A DNA stretch of 64,000 nucleotides from Shewanella sp. AS1. GTDB lineage: Bacteria; Pseudomonadota; Gammaproteobacteria; Enterobacterales; Shewanellaceae. Below are positions 27,589 to 36,056 of this stretch, in pieces. The position numbers and the translations under genes were made by a program. Position 1 is the first letter of the stretch, and each line of letters starts with the position of its first letter. Where the stretch lies: assembly GCF_021412565.1 (NCBI RefSeq), contig NZ_JAKCLJ010000005.1:62001-126000 (forward strand), read 5' to 3'. The notes beneath the pieces are model-generated. The model saw only the letters and a list, made by a program, of their open reading frames with translations, was not told the DNA's origin and ran no database searches.

Positions 27589-29745
27589 ATGAAAAAATTA
27601 ATCTTATCCGCAGCGCTAGCGACCGCGTTTGCTGCCCACGCCGACGAAGGTATGTGGCAGCCTTACCAGCTTCCAGCAATGGCCGACGAACTCAAGGCCA
27701 AGGGATTAGAAATCGATGCTAAATCAATTTCTAAATTGACCGAATTCCCAATGAATGCCGTGATCAGCCTAGGTGGTTGTACGGCATCATTTGTCTCGCC
27801 AAAGGGCCTGGTCGTGACTAACCATCACTGTGCCTATGGCTCAATCCAGTACAACTCGACACCCGAGAAAAACCTGCTTAAAGATGGCTTCCTGGCTAAA
27901 TCTTTCTCCGAGGAGCTGCCGGCGACTCCTGGTTCTCGTATCTATGTGACCGAGGAAGTGACCAATGTGACCGATAAGGTCAAAGAGGGTCTAGGTAGCC
28001 AGGTGGGTAACGCTTTTTATCGGGGCATTGAAGCCAAAGAGAAAGCCCTGGTTGCCCAGTGTGAGGCACAGGATGGCTATCGCTGTCAGGTTTACAGCTT
28101 CCACGGCGGACTGGAATATTATCTGATTAAGCAGCTTGAGATCCGCGATGTGCGCCTGGTTTACAACCCGGCGGTCAGCGTAGGTAAATATGGCGGCGAT
28201 ATCGATAACTGGATGTGGCCACGCCACACGGGAGACTTCTCCTTCTACCGAGGTTATGTGTCAAAAGAGGGCAAGCCTGCGGATTTCAGCAAAGACAACG
28301 TGCCTTACGAGCCAAAGAGCTTCCTGAAAGTGTCGGCTAAAGGGGTCAGCGAAGGTGATTTCGTTATGGTCGCCGGTTACCCAGGTCGTACCAACCGTTA
28401 TCGCACCGCCAATGAAGTGCAGAACCAGTTCGAGTGGGCGTATCCGGAAGGTAAGATGCTGCGTGAACGTTTTATCGAGCTGATCAAAGCAACCGCGCCT
28501 GAGGGCAGCGATGAACGTATTAAGTATGAAAGTTTGATCGCGGGTCTGGCCAACTACGCTAAAAACTTCACTTCTATGATCGAGTTTTACGGCAAATCGA
28601 CCATGCTGGCCGACCGTAAGGCGCTGGAAGCCGAGCTCTCTGCATGGATTGAGCAGGACAGCAAGCGTAAGGCACAATATGGCAAGACCCTGAACGAGCT
28701 GGACAAGCTGATTGTTGAAGGCCAGCAGAACCAGGAGCGCGACATCATACTGGGCTATTTGGGTTACACCACCATGCTGCCGACTGCTCGTCGTCTATAC
28801 CGTCTGGCTAACGAGAAGCAACTGGATGACATGGCCCGCGAGCCAGGTTATCAAGAGCGCGATATGACTCGTTTCACCTCCAGCATGGAACGTATCGATC
28901 GCCGTTATGCGGCCAGCGTCGATAAGGCCCTAGTGCTGGATATGCTAAAGCGTTACGCCAAACTGCCGACTGAAGATCGTCTGCCTGCGCTGGATAAGGC
29001 GTTCGGCATTGGTAAGAAGTTTGACGAGGCTAAGCTGGTCAAGACGTTAGATAAGATGTATGCAGGTACCAAGCTTGGCGATAAAGAGACGCGCCTTGAG
29101 TGGATGAACAAGTCCGTTGCCGATTTTAAGGCCTCGAAAGATCCTATGATCCAGTTCGCCGTTGCCCTGTATGACACAGATATGGCCGAGGAGAAAAAAT
29201 CTAAGGAACTGGCGGGTAAGCTGATGAAGGTGCGTCCAGAGTTTATGGCTGCCATCATAGCCTACAACAAGTCACTGGGTAAGCCTGTGTACGCCGATGC
29301 TAACTCTAGCCTGCGTGTGACTGTGGGTAATGTTAAAGGTTACTCGCCTCAGGATGGCTTGGTTGCCGTGCCTTTCACTCGCCTAGAAGGTCTTGCCGCT
29401 AAGGCGACCGGCGAAACGCCATTCGATGCCCCGGCTAAGCAGCTGGAGCTGATCAAGCAGAAGCAATATGGCGAATACTATATGAAAGCCATCGACTCTG
29501 TACCTGTGAACTTCCTCTCGACCTTAGATACCACAGGGGGTAACTCAGGCTCACCAACCCTGAACGGCCGCGCCGAACTCGTGGGTCTGCTGTTCGATGG
29601 TGTGTATGAGAGCATCATAGGTGACTGGGGTTATGATTCACAAACCAACCGCTCTATTCAGGTCGACAGCCGCTACATGCTGTGGGTGATGAAGTATCTG
29701 GATAATGCCGATAACCTACTGGCAGAGATGGAGATAGTGCATTAA
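27589..29745 (+). CDS. S46 family dipeptidyl-peptidase, DPP7-like
   Basis: 718 residues with a Sec signal peptide (cleavage about residue 18, AHA-DEG). Chymotrypsin-fold S46 exopeptidase releasing dipeptides from N-termini of peptides in the periplasm. Catalytic residues: His80 (TNHHCAYG), Asp in GGDIDNWMWPRHTGDF (D204 or D206), Ser653 (GGNSGSP). Eighteen residues after the Ser is Gly671 (LLFDGVYES), the position that is Gly in DPP7 and Arg in DPP11, so hydrophobic P1 preference is predicted rather than acidic. Free-standing, with its own terminator. It would feed amino-acid catabolism together with nearby transporters. Confidence 0.93.
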   Translation: MKKLILSAALATAFAAHADEGMWQPYQLPAMADELKAKGLEIDAKSISKLTEFPMNAVISLGGCTASFVSPKGLVVTNHHCAYGSIQYNSTPEKNLLKDGFLAKSFSEELPATPGSRIYVTEEVTNVTDKVKEGLGSQVGNAFYRGIEAKEKALVAQCEAQDGYRCQVYSFHGGLEYYLIKQLEIRDVRLVYNPAVSVGKYGGDIDNWMWPRHTGDFSFYRGYVSKEGKPADFSKDNVPYEPKSFLKVSAKGVSEGDFVMVAGYPGRTNRYRTANEVQNQFEWAYPEGKMLRERFIELIKATAPEGSDERIKYESLIAGLANYAKNFTSMIEFYGKSTMLADRKALEAELSAWIEQDSKRKAQYGKTLNELDKLIVEGQQNQERDIILGYLGYTTMLPTARRLYRLANEKQLDDMAREPGYQERDMTRFTSSMERIDRRYAASVDKALVLDMLKRYAKLPTEDRLPALDKAFGIGKKFDEAKLVKTLDKMYAGTKLGDKETRLEWMNKSVADFKASKDPMIQFAVALYDTDMAEEKKSKELAGKLMKVRPEFMAAIIAYNKSLGKPVYADANSSLRVTVGNVKGYSPQDGLVAVPFTRLEGLAAKATGETPFDAPAKQLELIKQKQYGEYYMKAIDSVPVNFLSTLDTTGGNSGSPTLNGRAELVGLLFDGVYESIIGDWGYDSQTNRSIQVDSRYMLWVMKYLDNADNLLAEMEIVH

Positions 29746-29792
29746 TCTTCTGGGCTGATCTTGTGACTGAGGCTTAGCCATAAATCAGCATT

Positions 29793-29829
29793 AAAAAGGC
29801 ACTTAAGTTAACCGCTTAAGTGCCTTTTT
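29793..29829. terminator. Bidirectional terminator after the S46 peptidase
   Basis: AAAAAGGCACTTAAG / CTTAAGTGCCTTTTT with a short TTAACCG loop. A and T runs on both sides serve this gene and the convergent hydrolase gene. Confidence 0.88.
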
Positions 29830-29876
29830 GTTTCTTATTCCTATTTTTATGGCAGTGTTTTACGCTTTCATGGCAG

Positions 29877-30767
29877 CTACGCCAGCTTGTCGTTAAAGAA
29901 GGCTAAAGTACGCTGCCAGGCCAACTCGGCGTTTTTCTCATCATAACGGGCAGTCGAGTCGTTATGAAAGCCGTGCATGGCGCCCTTATACATGTGCATC
30001 TGATACTCGACACCAAGTGATTTAAGGTCTTTCTCATAGTCCGGCCAAGTGGCGTTGACCCTATTGTCCAGCTCCCCAAGCTGGATCAGCAGCGGCGCCT
30101 TGATGTTTTGTCGTAGGGCCTCACTGGCGGGTGTTCCGTAAAAGGGCACACCGGCACTCAGCAGTTGGCTGTCCACCGCCGCAAGGTAATTCACTATGTA
30201 ACCCCCGAAGCAGAAACCCACGGCGCCCAGCTTGCCATTGCCGTTTTTATGGGTTTTTAGAAACCTGGCCGCCGCGACAAAGTCCTGCTGTATCTTGTCG
30301 CGATCCATTTTGCTCTGCATCGCCCGGCCTTCATCGTCATTGCCGGGATAACCTCCAAGCGGATAGAGTGCATCGGGGGCGAAGGCGATAAATCCTGCCT
30401 TGGCCAGACGGCGAGCCACATCTTTCACATAGGGATTTAAGCCGCGGTTTTCGTGGACAACCAGCACGACTGGCAGCTTACCCGTGTTATTGGTGGGCAC
30501 TACCAGATAGCCCTGACCTTCACCGTGCCCCTGAGGCGAGGCAAATTTCTGGTAGCTGGCCTTGATATCGGGATCGTTAAAGGAGACCTGTTCGGCTAGG
30601 GCATAATTGGGCAGTAGGGCGCTGGTGAGCAGGGTCATCGAATACCCCAGAGCCACCAGGCTGGTAAGTTTGCCGATAAAGGTGCGGCGATCCATCATGC
30701 CATGGGCATATTCATCGTACCAATCGAAGGCCTCTCGCGGGATATGATCTGAAATAGGATGATTCAT
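29877..30767 (-). CDS. Exported dienelactone hydrolase family protein
   Basis: 296 residues, alpha/beta hydrolase of the dienelactone hydrolase type. Candidate triad: Cys186 in GAVGFCFGGY, Asp234 in GELDNRV, His265 in GAMHGFHND; Glu106 in HENRG is also conserved. An N-terminal extension has DRRTFIGKL followed by a hydrophobic stretch (about 33-55), a probable Tat signal, placing it in the periplasm. Natural substrate unknown; annotation as carboxymethylenebutenolidase would be over-specific. It converges on the S46 peptidase. Confidence 0.85.
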   Translation of the reverse strand: MNHPISDHIPREAFDWYDEYAHGMMDRRTFIGKLTSLVALGYSMTLLTSALLPNYALAEQVSFNDPDIKASYQKFASPQGHGEGQGYLVVPTNNTGKLPVVLVVHENRGLNPYVKDVARRLAKAGFIAFAPDALYPLGGYPGNDDEGRAMQSKMDRDKIQQDFVAAARFLKTHKNGNGKLGAVGFCFGGYIVNYLAAVDSQLLSAGVPFYGTPASEALRQNIKAPLLIQLGELDNRVNATWPDYEKDLKSLGVEYQMHMYKGAMHGFHNDSTARYDEKNAELAWQRTLAFFNDKLA

Positions 30768-31006
30768 GGCATTTTCCTGTGCATTTTTTCTAGGGTGGGT
30801 TTAGGTATACAAACAAGTGGTTTGATTGGCTATTGAACTCTAGTCTAAATTTTGCACATTTTTTATTTTAAGCACCGCTTTAGGTATTTCGAGTAGAAAT
30901 AAGCATGAGGAAGCATTATGGGAGTCTCACAGAGGCCTGTGATATTGAAAATAGTTGGACACTGGCCTGCAGCGGCGGCTGAAATTTGGCAAGAACCAAA
31001 GTCGAA

Positions 31007-31510
31007 TCAGCGGCCAATCCGTCTGGCTTGCCAGAATTTATCCTTCCAATAATAATCACTCAGCCTGGAAATCATCACGCCTTTCGAGGTGGACGCATGC
31101 AAAAATTTCCCCTCTTCTAGGTAAATACCCACATGCCTTTGGGATCTTCCCGTCATAAAGAAAACCAGATCCCCGGCCTTTAACTCTTTCTTTGAAACTT
31201 TAGTGCCGACATTTTTCTGATGATCCGTCGCCCTGGGTAGCTTGATACCGAACTTATCCCTGTAAGTCACATACACAAAGCCCGAACAGTCGATCCCTTT
31301 GCTGCTCAGCCCGCCAATCTGGTATTTGGTGCCTTTCCACTGGGTATATTGTTGATACAGTGTCGATTTCACTTTGGCTGAATTCTGCAGCAGGGTTTGC
31401 TGGGACTTAGATAATGCAACCTCTTCCTTGGGAGCGGTAACAGGCACAGTGCTACAACCGGAAATAGACAGACCCAATAGCAAAATGAGGGATAGATAAG
31501 AGGCTTTCAT
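31007..31510 (-). CDS. NlpC/P60 peptidoglycan endopeptidase lipoprotein
   Basis: 167 residues. Lipoprotein signal with lipobox ISGC (Cys19), then an NlpC/P60 domain: catalytic Cys75 in GIDCSGF, His126 in RHVGIY and His138 in FLHAS. Members such as E. coli MepS/NlpC cleave D,L-peptide bonds in peptidoglycan stems or cross-links. It should sit on the inner face of the outer membrane. Appears monocistronic; the ATG is 11 bases after AAGG. Confidence 0.9.
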   Translation of the reverse strand: MKASYLSLILLLGLSISGCSTVPVTAPKEEVALSKSQQTLLQNSAKVKSTLYQQYTQWKGTKYQIGGLSSKGIDCSGFVYVTYRDKFGIKLPRATDHQKNVGTKVSKKELKAGDLVFFMTGRSQRHVGIYLEEGKFLHASTSKGVMISRLSDYYWKDKFWQARRIGR

Positions 31511-31617
31511 CGCATAGTCACCTTGAGGAGTATCAATCAGACGATACTATCAAAAAAAGTGAGGTGCAGGCATATACAGGCATACACGGGTATAGAGTCG
31601 GGTGTGCTAAGCCTTAA

Positions 31618-31673
31618 GCTCGTAGCTCGTAGCTCGTAGCTCGTAGCTCGTAGCTCGTAGCTCGTAGGTGGTA
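31618..31673. repeat. Heptanucleotide tandem array (GCTCGTA)7
   Basis: Seven perfect GCTCGTA copies at 31618-31666, then one diverged copy GGTGGTA. It ends four bases before the stop codon of the minus-strand pseudouridine synthase gene. Perfect copies suggest recent expansion. Confidence 0.95.
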
Positions 31674-31676
31674 GCT

Positions 31677-32390
31677 TTAAGCCTTAAGACTGGCCATCAG
31701 GTCTTGAATTTCCTGCGCCGTTAATGGCCGCATCTCACCACTGGCAAGATCGCCAAGTTGCAGGGACTGGATGGCGATACGCTTAAGGTCAATCACCCTG
31801 TAGCCAAGGGCCTGACTCATGCGGCGGATCTGGCGATTTAAGCCTTGGGTCAGGACTATCTCGAAACGGCGGTCGCTCAGTCGGCTAACCTGGCAAGGCA
31901 GAGTGGTTACCTTCTTGTAGCTAACGCCTGCGGCCATCCGGGCGAGGAAATACTCATTAAATGGCTTGTCCAGCTCGACATGATAGCGTTTGTGGTGCGC
32001 AAAGCTGGGGTGCATCAATCTTTGGGCCAGCTCGCCATCATTGGTCAGCAGCAGTAGCCCGTGGGAGTCTTTATCGAGACGCCCAACGGGATACAGGCGT
32101 GGCTGCTTAGGTAGCAGGTGAATAAGGCTGCTTGGGTCTTCTGGCCTCAGGCGACAATCTGTGCCAACGGCTTTATTGAGCAGCCAGTAAACCTTGTCGG
32201 CAATGGCCCCCAAAGCCTGGCCGTCGATACAGATAAGGCTCGCCGTTTGCTGTGTGGTTTGGTTCAGCGTGAGTTGGTCGACGTGTTTGGCTAGGGCGCC
32301 ATCGAGTGTGACCCTGCCTTCGCGGATCAACCTTGCGGCTGCGCGGCGGGAGCAGTATCCAGTCTGGGCAATATAGTGGGCGATCCGCAT
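31677..32390 (-). CDS. RsuA/RluB/RluF-family pseudouridine synthase
   Basis: 237 residues. N-terminal S4 RNA-binding domain (about 1-45, RIAHYIAQTGYCSRRAAARLI), then the synthase domain with catalytic Asp106 in GRLDKDSHGLLLLTNDG and the later motif QGLNRQIRRM. It converts uridine to pseudouridine in ribosomal RNA. The shorter insert and sequence suggest an RluF-like enzyme, but RsuA or RluE activity cannot be excluded. It starts 37 bp after the DUF998-like gene on the same strand. Confidence 0.85.
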   Translation of the reverse strand: MRIAHYIAQTGYCSRRAAARLIREGRVTLDGALAKHVDQLTLNQTTQQTASLICIDGQALGAIADKVYWLLNKAVGTDCRLRPEDPSSLIHLLPKQPRLYPVGRLDKDSHGLLLLTNDGELAQRLMHPSFAHHKRYHVELDKPFNEYFLARMAAGVSYKKVTTLPCQVSRLSDRRFEIVLTQGLNRQIRRMSQALGYRVIDLKRIAIQSLQLGDLASGEMRPLTAQEIQDLMASLKA

Positions 32391-32427
32391 AGGGTTTAAT
32401 TGACAGCCTGTTTATCCGTCACCAGAT

Positions 32428-33132
32428 CTATTGGTAACTGGCCGACATCTTAGTGGTGATCGCATCGTGATAGCTCTGTCTGGCGAGCTTCTTGATGCCG
32501 ATCGCCAGCGTGATGCACCAGATCACCACCAGGCTGGTCTGACACCACATGACAAACGAGACAAGACAAAACCTCTGAGATTGATGAGGACAGGGATAGA
32601 AATCCAGAGTCTGCCAGTCCAGCAGAGCCGTGAGGCTTGCCGCGGCAAGGAACCCCAGCAGGCTGACCACAAACAGGGGACGGGAGCAGAGCTGCTTGTG
32701 ATTGAGCCGGGCACAAAGGGTGAGAACATAGAGCAGCAGGGTCGCTATCAAAAAGCCGGTGGAAAATAGCCTGTGTTCAAACAGATAGTTAATGGGGTAG
32801 ATGCCGATTAGGATGACAAACATCCCCACCAGATAACCTGACATGGCGATATATTTGCCAATCTCCGCCAGGCGCAGTTGTTGCAGCCCGTACATGGCCA
32901 GCAGGATGCATAGGCCGGCGACAATCAGTCCCATATTAAAGATATAGGCCAGGGGAGAGTCGATATAGTTACCGAGATAATCGGGTCTTTGATTAAAAAC
33001 CAGCGGGCCAATTTGGGCAAATTTAGCCATAAAGGTGATCGAGATGCCTAGGGCGGAGATAAAAGCCCCAGCTAGAATGGCAATTACTACCATACGATGG
33101 AAATCGTAATTTATTGGATGTTCATTTGTCAT
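32428..33132 (-). CDS. Six-helix membrane protein, DUF998-like
   Basis: 234 residues with six hydrophobic segments (about 15-35, 60-82, 92-112, 120-140, 155-172, 195-215). No catalytic motif was seen; the short conserved-looking segments GIYPINYLFEHRLF and FYPCPHQSQRFC lie outside helices. The overall layout resembles DUF998/Frag1-type membrane proteins, a tentative assignment. It may be co-transcribed with the downstream pseudouridine synthase. Confidence 0.6.
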   Translation of the reverse strand: MTNEHPINYDFHRMVVIAILAGAFISALGISITFMAKFAQIGPLVFNQRPDYLGNYIDSPLAYIFNMGLIVAGLCILLAMYGLQQLRLAEIGKYIAMSGYLVGMFVILIGIYPINYLFEHRLFSTGFLIATLLLYVLTLCARLNHKQLCSRPLFVVSLLGFLAAASLTALLDWQTLDFYPCPHQSQRFCLVSFVMWCQTSLVVIWCITLAIGIKKLARQSYHDAITTKMSASYQ

Positions 33133-33316
33133 AAGTTTGCCAGTTTATTGTTTTACAAAGAGCACGAATGGTTGGGCTCTCTTAATTTTTGGCTTTTTAC
33201 TTGCGACTAAAATGTGCCAGTGAAAGCATTCCCTCTTGGCCTGTCGCAATAAAATGATATCCCTATGGTGACAGTCTATGTGAATTAGCTTAGTTTTTAA
33301 ACTCCCAAATGCGTTT

Positions 33317-33350
33317 ATCTTACAGCCGCGCAGATGAGCGACTGTAAGAT
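33317..33350 (-). other. Long hairpin between the MetT-like gene and the DUF998-like gene
   Basis: ATCTTACAGCCGC pairs with GCGACTGTAAGAT. The single mismatch is C-A on the plus strand but becomes G-U in minus-strand RNA, so the fold fits the 3' untranslated region of the leftward metT transcript. No T run follows it, so it is not a classical terminator. Confidence 0.5.
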
Positions 33351-33405
33351 ACTATGAGTTTAGTAACTTGTATATCAGTGACTTTTGTATCAGTAGCTTA
33401 AGCGA

Positions 33406-34734
33406 TTAGTGACGCTTACGGATTGTCACTATCACTACCGCAACGACGGCCAGCACTAGGCAGTACCAGGCGTGACTAACGGCTTCCAGCGGGCTGATAC
33501 TGAAGGTAGAGGCGATAAGTAATGCCTGGGCACCGTAAGGGATAAGGCCCTGAATAATACAGGAGAAGATATCCAGCATACTGGCGGCGCGTTTGGGTGT
33601 TACCTGATGCTTCCCGGCAAGTTCCTTGGCAATGTCACCCGTGACCACAATAGAAACAGTGTTGTTGGCGACACAGGTGTTGGTCAGTGCAACTATACCA
33701 GCCATGCCGAGCTCGGCGGCGCGAGGAGAAGCCTCACCCTTGGCCTTGGAGAAACGCACGATCAGTTTTTCAATCTGCTTGTTTACATAGGCCAAACCAC
33801 CGGCTTGCTGCATCAGTGCCGCGAGGCCACCCACCAACATAGACAGAATAAAGATCTCCTGCATATTGCTAAAACCGGCATAGATATCTTGACCAAACTT
33901 GATCACGCCATAGTCTGTGGTGAGCAGACCTGAGATACCAGCAAGTAATATACCCACAGTTAGCACCACAAATACGTTCAGCCCAGCTACCGCCAGCACT
34001 AAGATGGTCAGGTAGGGCAGTACCTTAATAAAGTCGATCTCCTGGGCGGCAATATCGGCCTGTCCCTGGGCGGCTAAGGTAAACAGCACCAGTGTGATAA
34101 GCGATGCTGGGATGGCGAAGATCAGGTTCTCTTTGAACTTGTCCTTCATTTCACAGCCTTGAGTACGGGTCGAGGCGATTGTGGTATCTGAAATGATCGA
34201 CAGGTTGTCGCCAAACAGGGCGCCAGACATAACTGCACCAGCCATTAGGGCGAGATCTATCTGTGCCTGATCGGCAACCCCCAGCGCGATAGGCGCTACG
34301 GCGGCTATGGTGCCCATAGAGGTACCCATGGCGGTCGCGATAAAAGCGGCGATCACGAAGAAACCGGGCAGTAGCAGATTAGAGGGCACGAGTGACAGAC
34401 CTAAGGCAACGGTTGCATCGACACCACCCGTGGCTTTGGCTACCGCGGCGAAAGCGCCCGCCAGCAGATAGATAAGACACATGGCGATGATGTTGGCATG
34501 GCCGATCCCGCCGATAAAGGTTTCGATACTCTGGTTGAGTTTCTGTTTCGAGATAAACAGCGCCAGTATGATGGCTGGCAAAATGGCTACAACACTGGGT
34601 AACTGATAGAAGGCGAAATCAACGCCCTGGCTTTGAAAGTAGAGGCCGGCACCGATAAACAGGGCCAGAAACAGAAACAGTGGTAATAGGGCAACAAAGG
34701 ACGGCGTGTTGCTGGTGTCAGATGATGTTGTCAA
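33406..34734 (-). CDS. metT: NhaC-family transporter, probable methionine transporter MetT
   Basis: 442 residues with about eleven membrane helices. TAMGTSMGTIAAVAPIALG and GALFGDNLSIISDTTIAST are characteristic of the NhaC Na+/H+ antiporter family. The promoter carries tandem MetJ boxes, and the family includes MetT, proposed earlier from regulon analysis to import methionine. Methionine uptake is therefore more likely than Na+/H+ exchange. The frame opens at a TTG at 34779; I prefer the TTG at 34734, preceded by AAGAGAG, which gives a normal N-terminus. Its transcript has a leader of about 125 bases. Confidence 0.85.
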   Translation of the reverse strand: MTTSSDTSNTPSFVALLPLFLFLALFIGAGLYFQSQGVDFAFYQLPSVVAILPAIILALFISKQKLNQSIETFIGGIGHANIIAMCLIYLLAGAFAAVAKATGGVDATVALGLSLVPSNLLLPGFFVIAAFIATAMGTSMGTIAAVAPIALGVADQAQIDLALMAGAVMSGALFGDNLSIISDTTIASTRTQGCEMKDKFKENLIFAIPASLITLVLFTLAAQGQADIAAQEIDFIKVLPYLTILVLAVAGLNVFVVLTVGILLAGISGLLTTDYGVIKFGQDIYAGFSNMQEIFILSMLVGGLAALMQQAGGLAYVNKQIEKLIVRFSKAKGEASPRAAELGMAGIVALTNTCVANNTVSIVVTGDIAKELAGKHQVTPKRAASMLDIFSCIIQGLIPYGAQALLIASTFSISPLEAVSHAWYCLVLAVVAVVIVTIRKRH

Positions 34735-34865
34735 AGTGTGTTCTCTCTTACTAAGACGTCTTGCGCCGAAGAACGTCAATTGAAATACAGGTAAATCCCC
34801 AGGGTTCCTTTGCCTCCTAGCCGGAACACTTCGCGCAAACGAAATGGATCCATTTGTGGGAATAG

Positions 34866-34894
34866 AGAATAGGAGATCCTAATACAAGTGTCAA
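34866..34894 (-). promoter_or_regulatory. Promoter of the metT-like gene
   Basis: On the minus strand a perfect -35 TTGACA (34894-34889), a 17-bp spacer and TATTCT (34871-34866). Start of transcription is predicted near 34859. Confidence 0.7.
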
Positions 34895-34897
34895 TTT

Positions 34898-34913
34898 AGA
34901 CGTCTAGATGTTT
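34898..34913. promoter_or_regulatory. Tandem MetJ operator (two met boxes)
   Basis: AGACGTCT, a perfect met box, is followed directly by AGATGTTT (6 of 8). The pair lies immediately upstream of the -35 element. Another AGACGTCT occurs at 34754-34761 in the transcribed leader. Confidence 0.75.
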
Positions 34914-34953
34914 TTACTTCTATTTATGCTTTTTAAATAAATTAGAGATATGT

Positions 34954-35928
34954 CTACTTTTGAGTCGGATTCATGGGAGATATATCCCGATTTTGCTGTG
35001 GCTCACTGAGGTTAAACACAGTTTTAAAGGCATTTACCAGCAGATCCACCTTGGCCGATTCCCGCGCCGCATGTTTAAACACCATGGAGAGATTGAACTG
35101 ATAGCTGGCTTGCTCGCTGTGAATAATCTTCATCTGCCCGGCGCTGAGTTCCTGCTGGATATAGCTCAGGGGCAGGTAACCTATATAACAGCCAGACAGA
35201 ATTAAGGTTTTACGAGTATCAAACTGATAGGCCTTAGCCGACAGGTTCAGGCGCTTTAATTGCTCGCGTCCCTCGGGATCGATATCGATACCTGGGTGGA
35301 TAGAGGGGGTCTTGGCCAGCATTTCGGCGCTGATCTCCTCATCTTTGAGGTGAAAATAGGGATGTTCCTTACTGCAACAGAGGTAGATGGGTTCGCTGAA
35401 AATAGTGCGATAGTGCAACCCCTGGATCTGCTGGTAGCTGGGTAGCAGGCCGATATGGGCCTTATCCTGTAGCAGGGATTTTTCGATCTGGTGCAGGGCT
35501 TCACCATCTAAAATTAGATGAAGTTGGGGCTGGCGGGCATGGATATAAGCGATCACCTGTGCCAGTTTTTGCTGCAGTGTGTGTTCCAACTGATCGGCAC
35601 AGAGGATCACCAGCTCGCCGATCAACTCTTCGCCTAAATTATTCACAAACATAGCGAAAGTATCGAGCGAGTCGAACAGTTCGATACAGGCGTGATACAC
35701 AGATTGCCCCGCTTCGGTGAGAGCGAACCCTCCCCGGCCTCGACGGCAGAGTTTGAGCTTCATGCGACTCTCAAGATTCGCCATGTGCACACTTATGGTG
35801 GAGCGGGTCACCCCCAGCTCCGCCTCGGCGGCGGCAAAGCCACCATTCTCCACTACAGTGCGGAAAATACGCAGCAGACGCAGATCATATTCTGTGACTG
35901 TCTTGGGGATGATGGAGCTCTTACTCAT
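34954..35928 (-). CDS. LysR-family regulator, probable regulator of gabDT
   Basis: 324 residues. The N-terminal winged helix (about 15-75) contains LRIFRTVVENGGFAAAEAEL and GVTRSTISVHMANLESRMKL; a periplasmic-binding-protein-like effector domain follows (about 100-300). It is divergent from gabD with 128 bp between starts and an inverted repeat of LysR type in that gap, the usual layout for a LysR activator of its neighbour. The effector could be GABA or succinate semialdehyde (inference). The downstream metT-like gene has its own promoter. Confidence 0.85.
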   Translation of the reverse strand: MSKSSIIPKTVTEYDLRLLRIFRTVVENGGFAAAEAELGVTRSTISVHMANLESRMKLKLCRRGRGGFALTEAGQSVYHACIELFDSLDTFAMFVNNLGEELIGELVILCADQLEHTLQQKLAQVIAYIHARQPQLHLILDGEALHQIEKSLLQDKAHIGLLPSYQQIQGLHYRTIFSEPIYLCCSKEHPYFHLKDEEISAEMLAKTPSIHPGIDIDPEGREQLKRLNLSAKAYQFDTRKTLILSGCYIGYLPLSYIQQELSAGQMKIIHSEQASYQFNLSMVFKHAARESAKVDLLVNAFKTVFNLSEPQQNRDISPMNPTQK

Positions 35929-35942
35929 GGGAAATTCTCATT

Positions 35943-35962
35943 AGTTTTACAGCTATAAAACT
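35943..35962. promoter_or_regulatory. Candidate LysR operator between lysR and gabD
   Basis: Perfect inverted repeat AGTTTTA-N6-TAAAACT containing a T-N11-A core, between the divergent starts. A second short dyad, ATAAA-N2-TTTAT, overlaps it. Confidence 0.45.
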
Positions 35963-36056
35963 TTATGTTGATTATTTGGTATTTAACCTGAGCTGGATTT
36001 AGGATTCAATAGGCAAATAGATGCCTTAAGTCGAGCGATAGCTTGTGGGAGTGATT

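Noticed and set aside
31618..31673. Possible CRISPR array
   Set aside because: Seven-base units without spacers; a simple tandem repeat.
34734..34860. SAM or other known riboswitch in the metT leader
   Set aside because: No conserved core of the SAM-I, SAM-II, SAH or lysine classes could be matched by eye; left as an unclassified structured leader.
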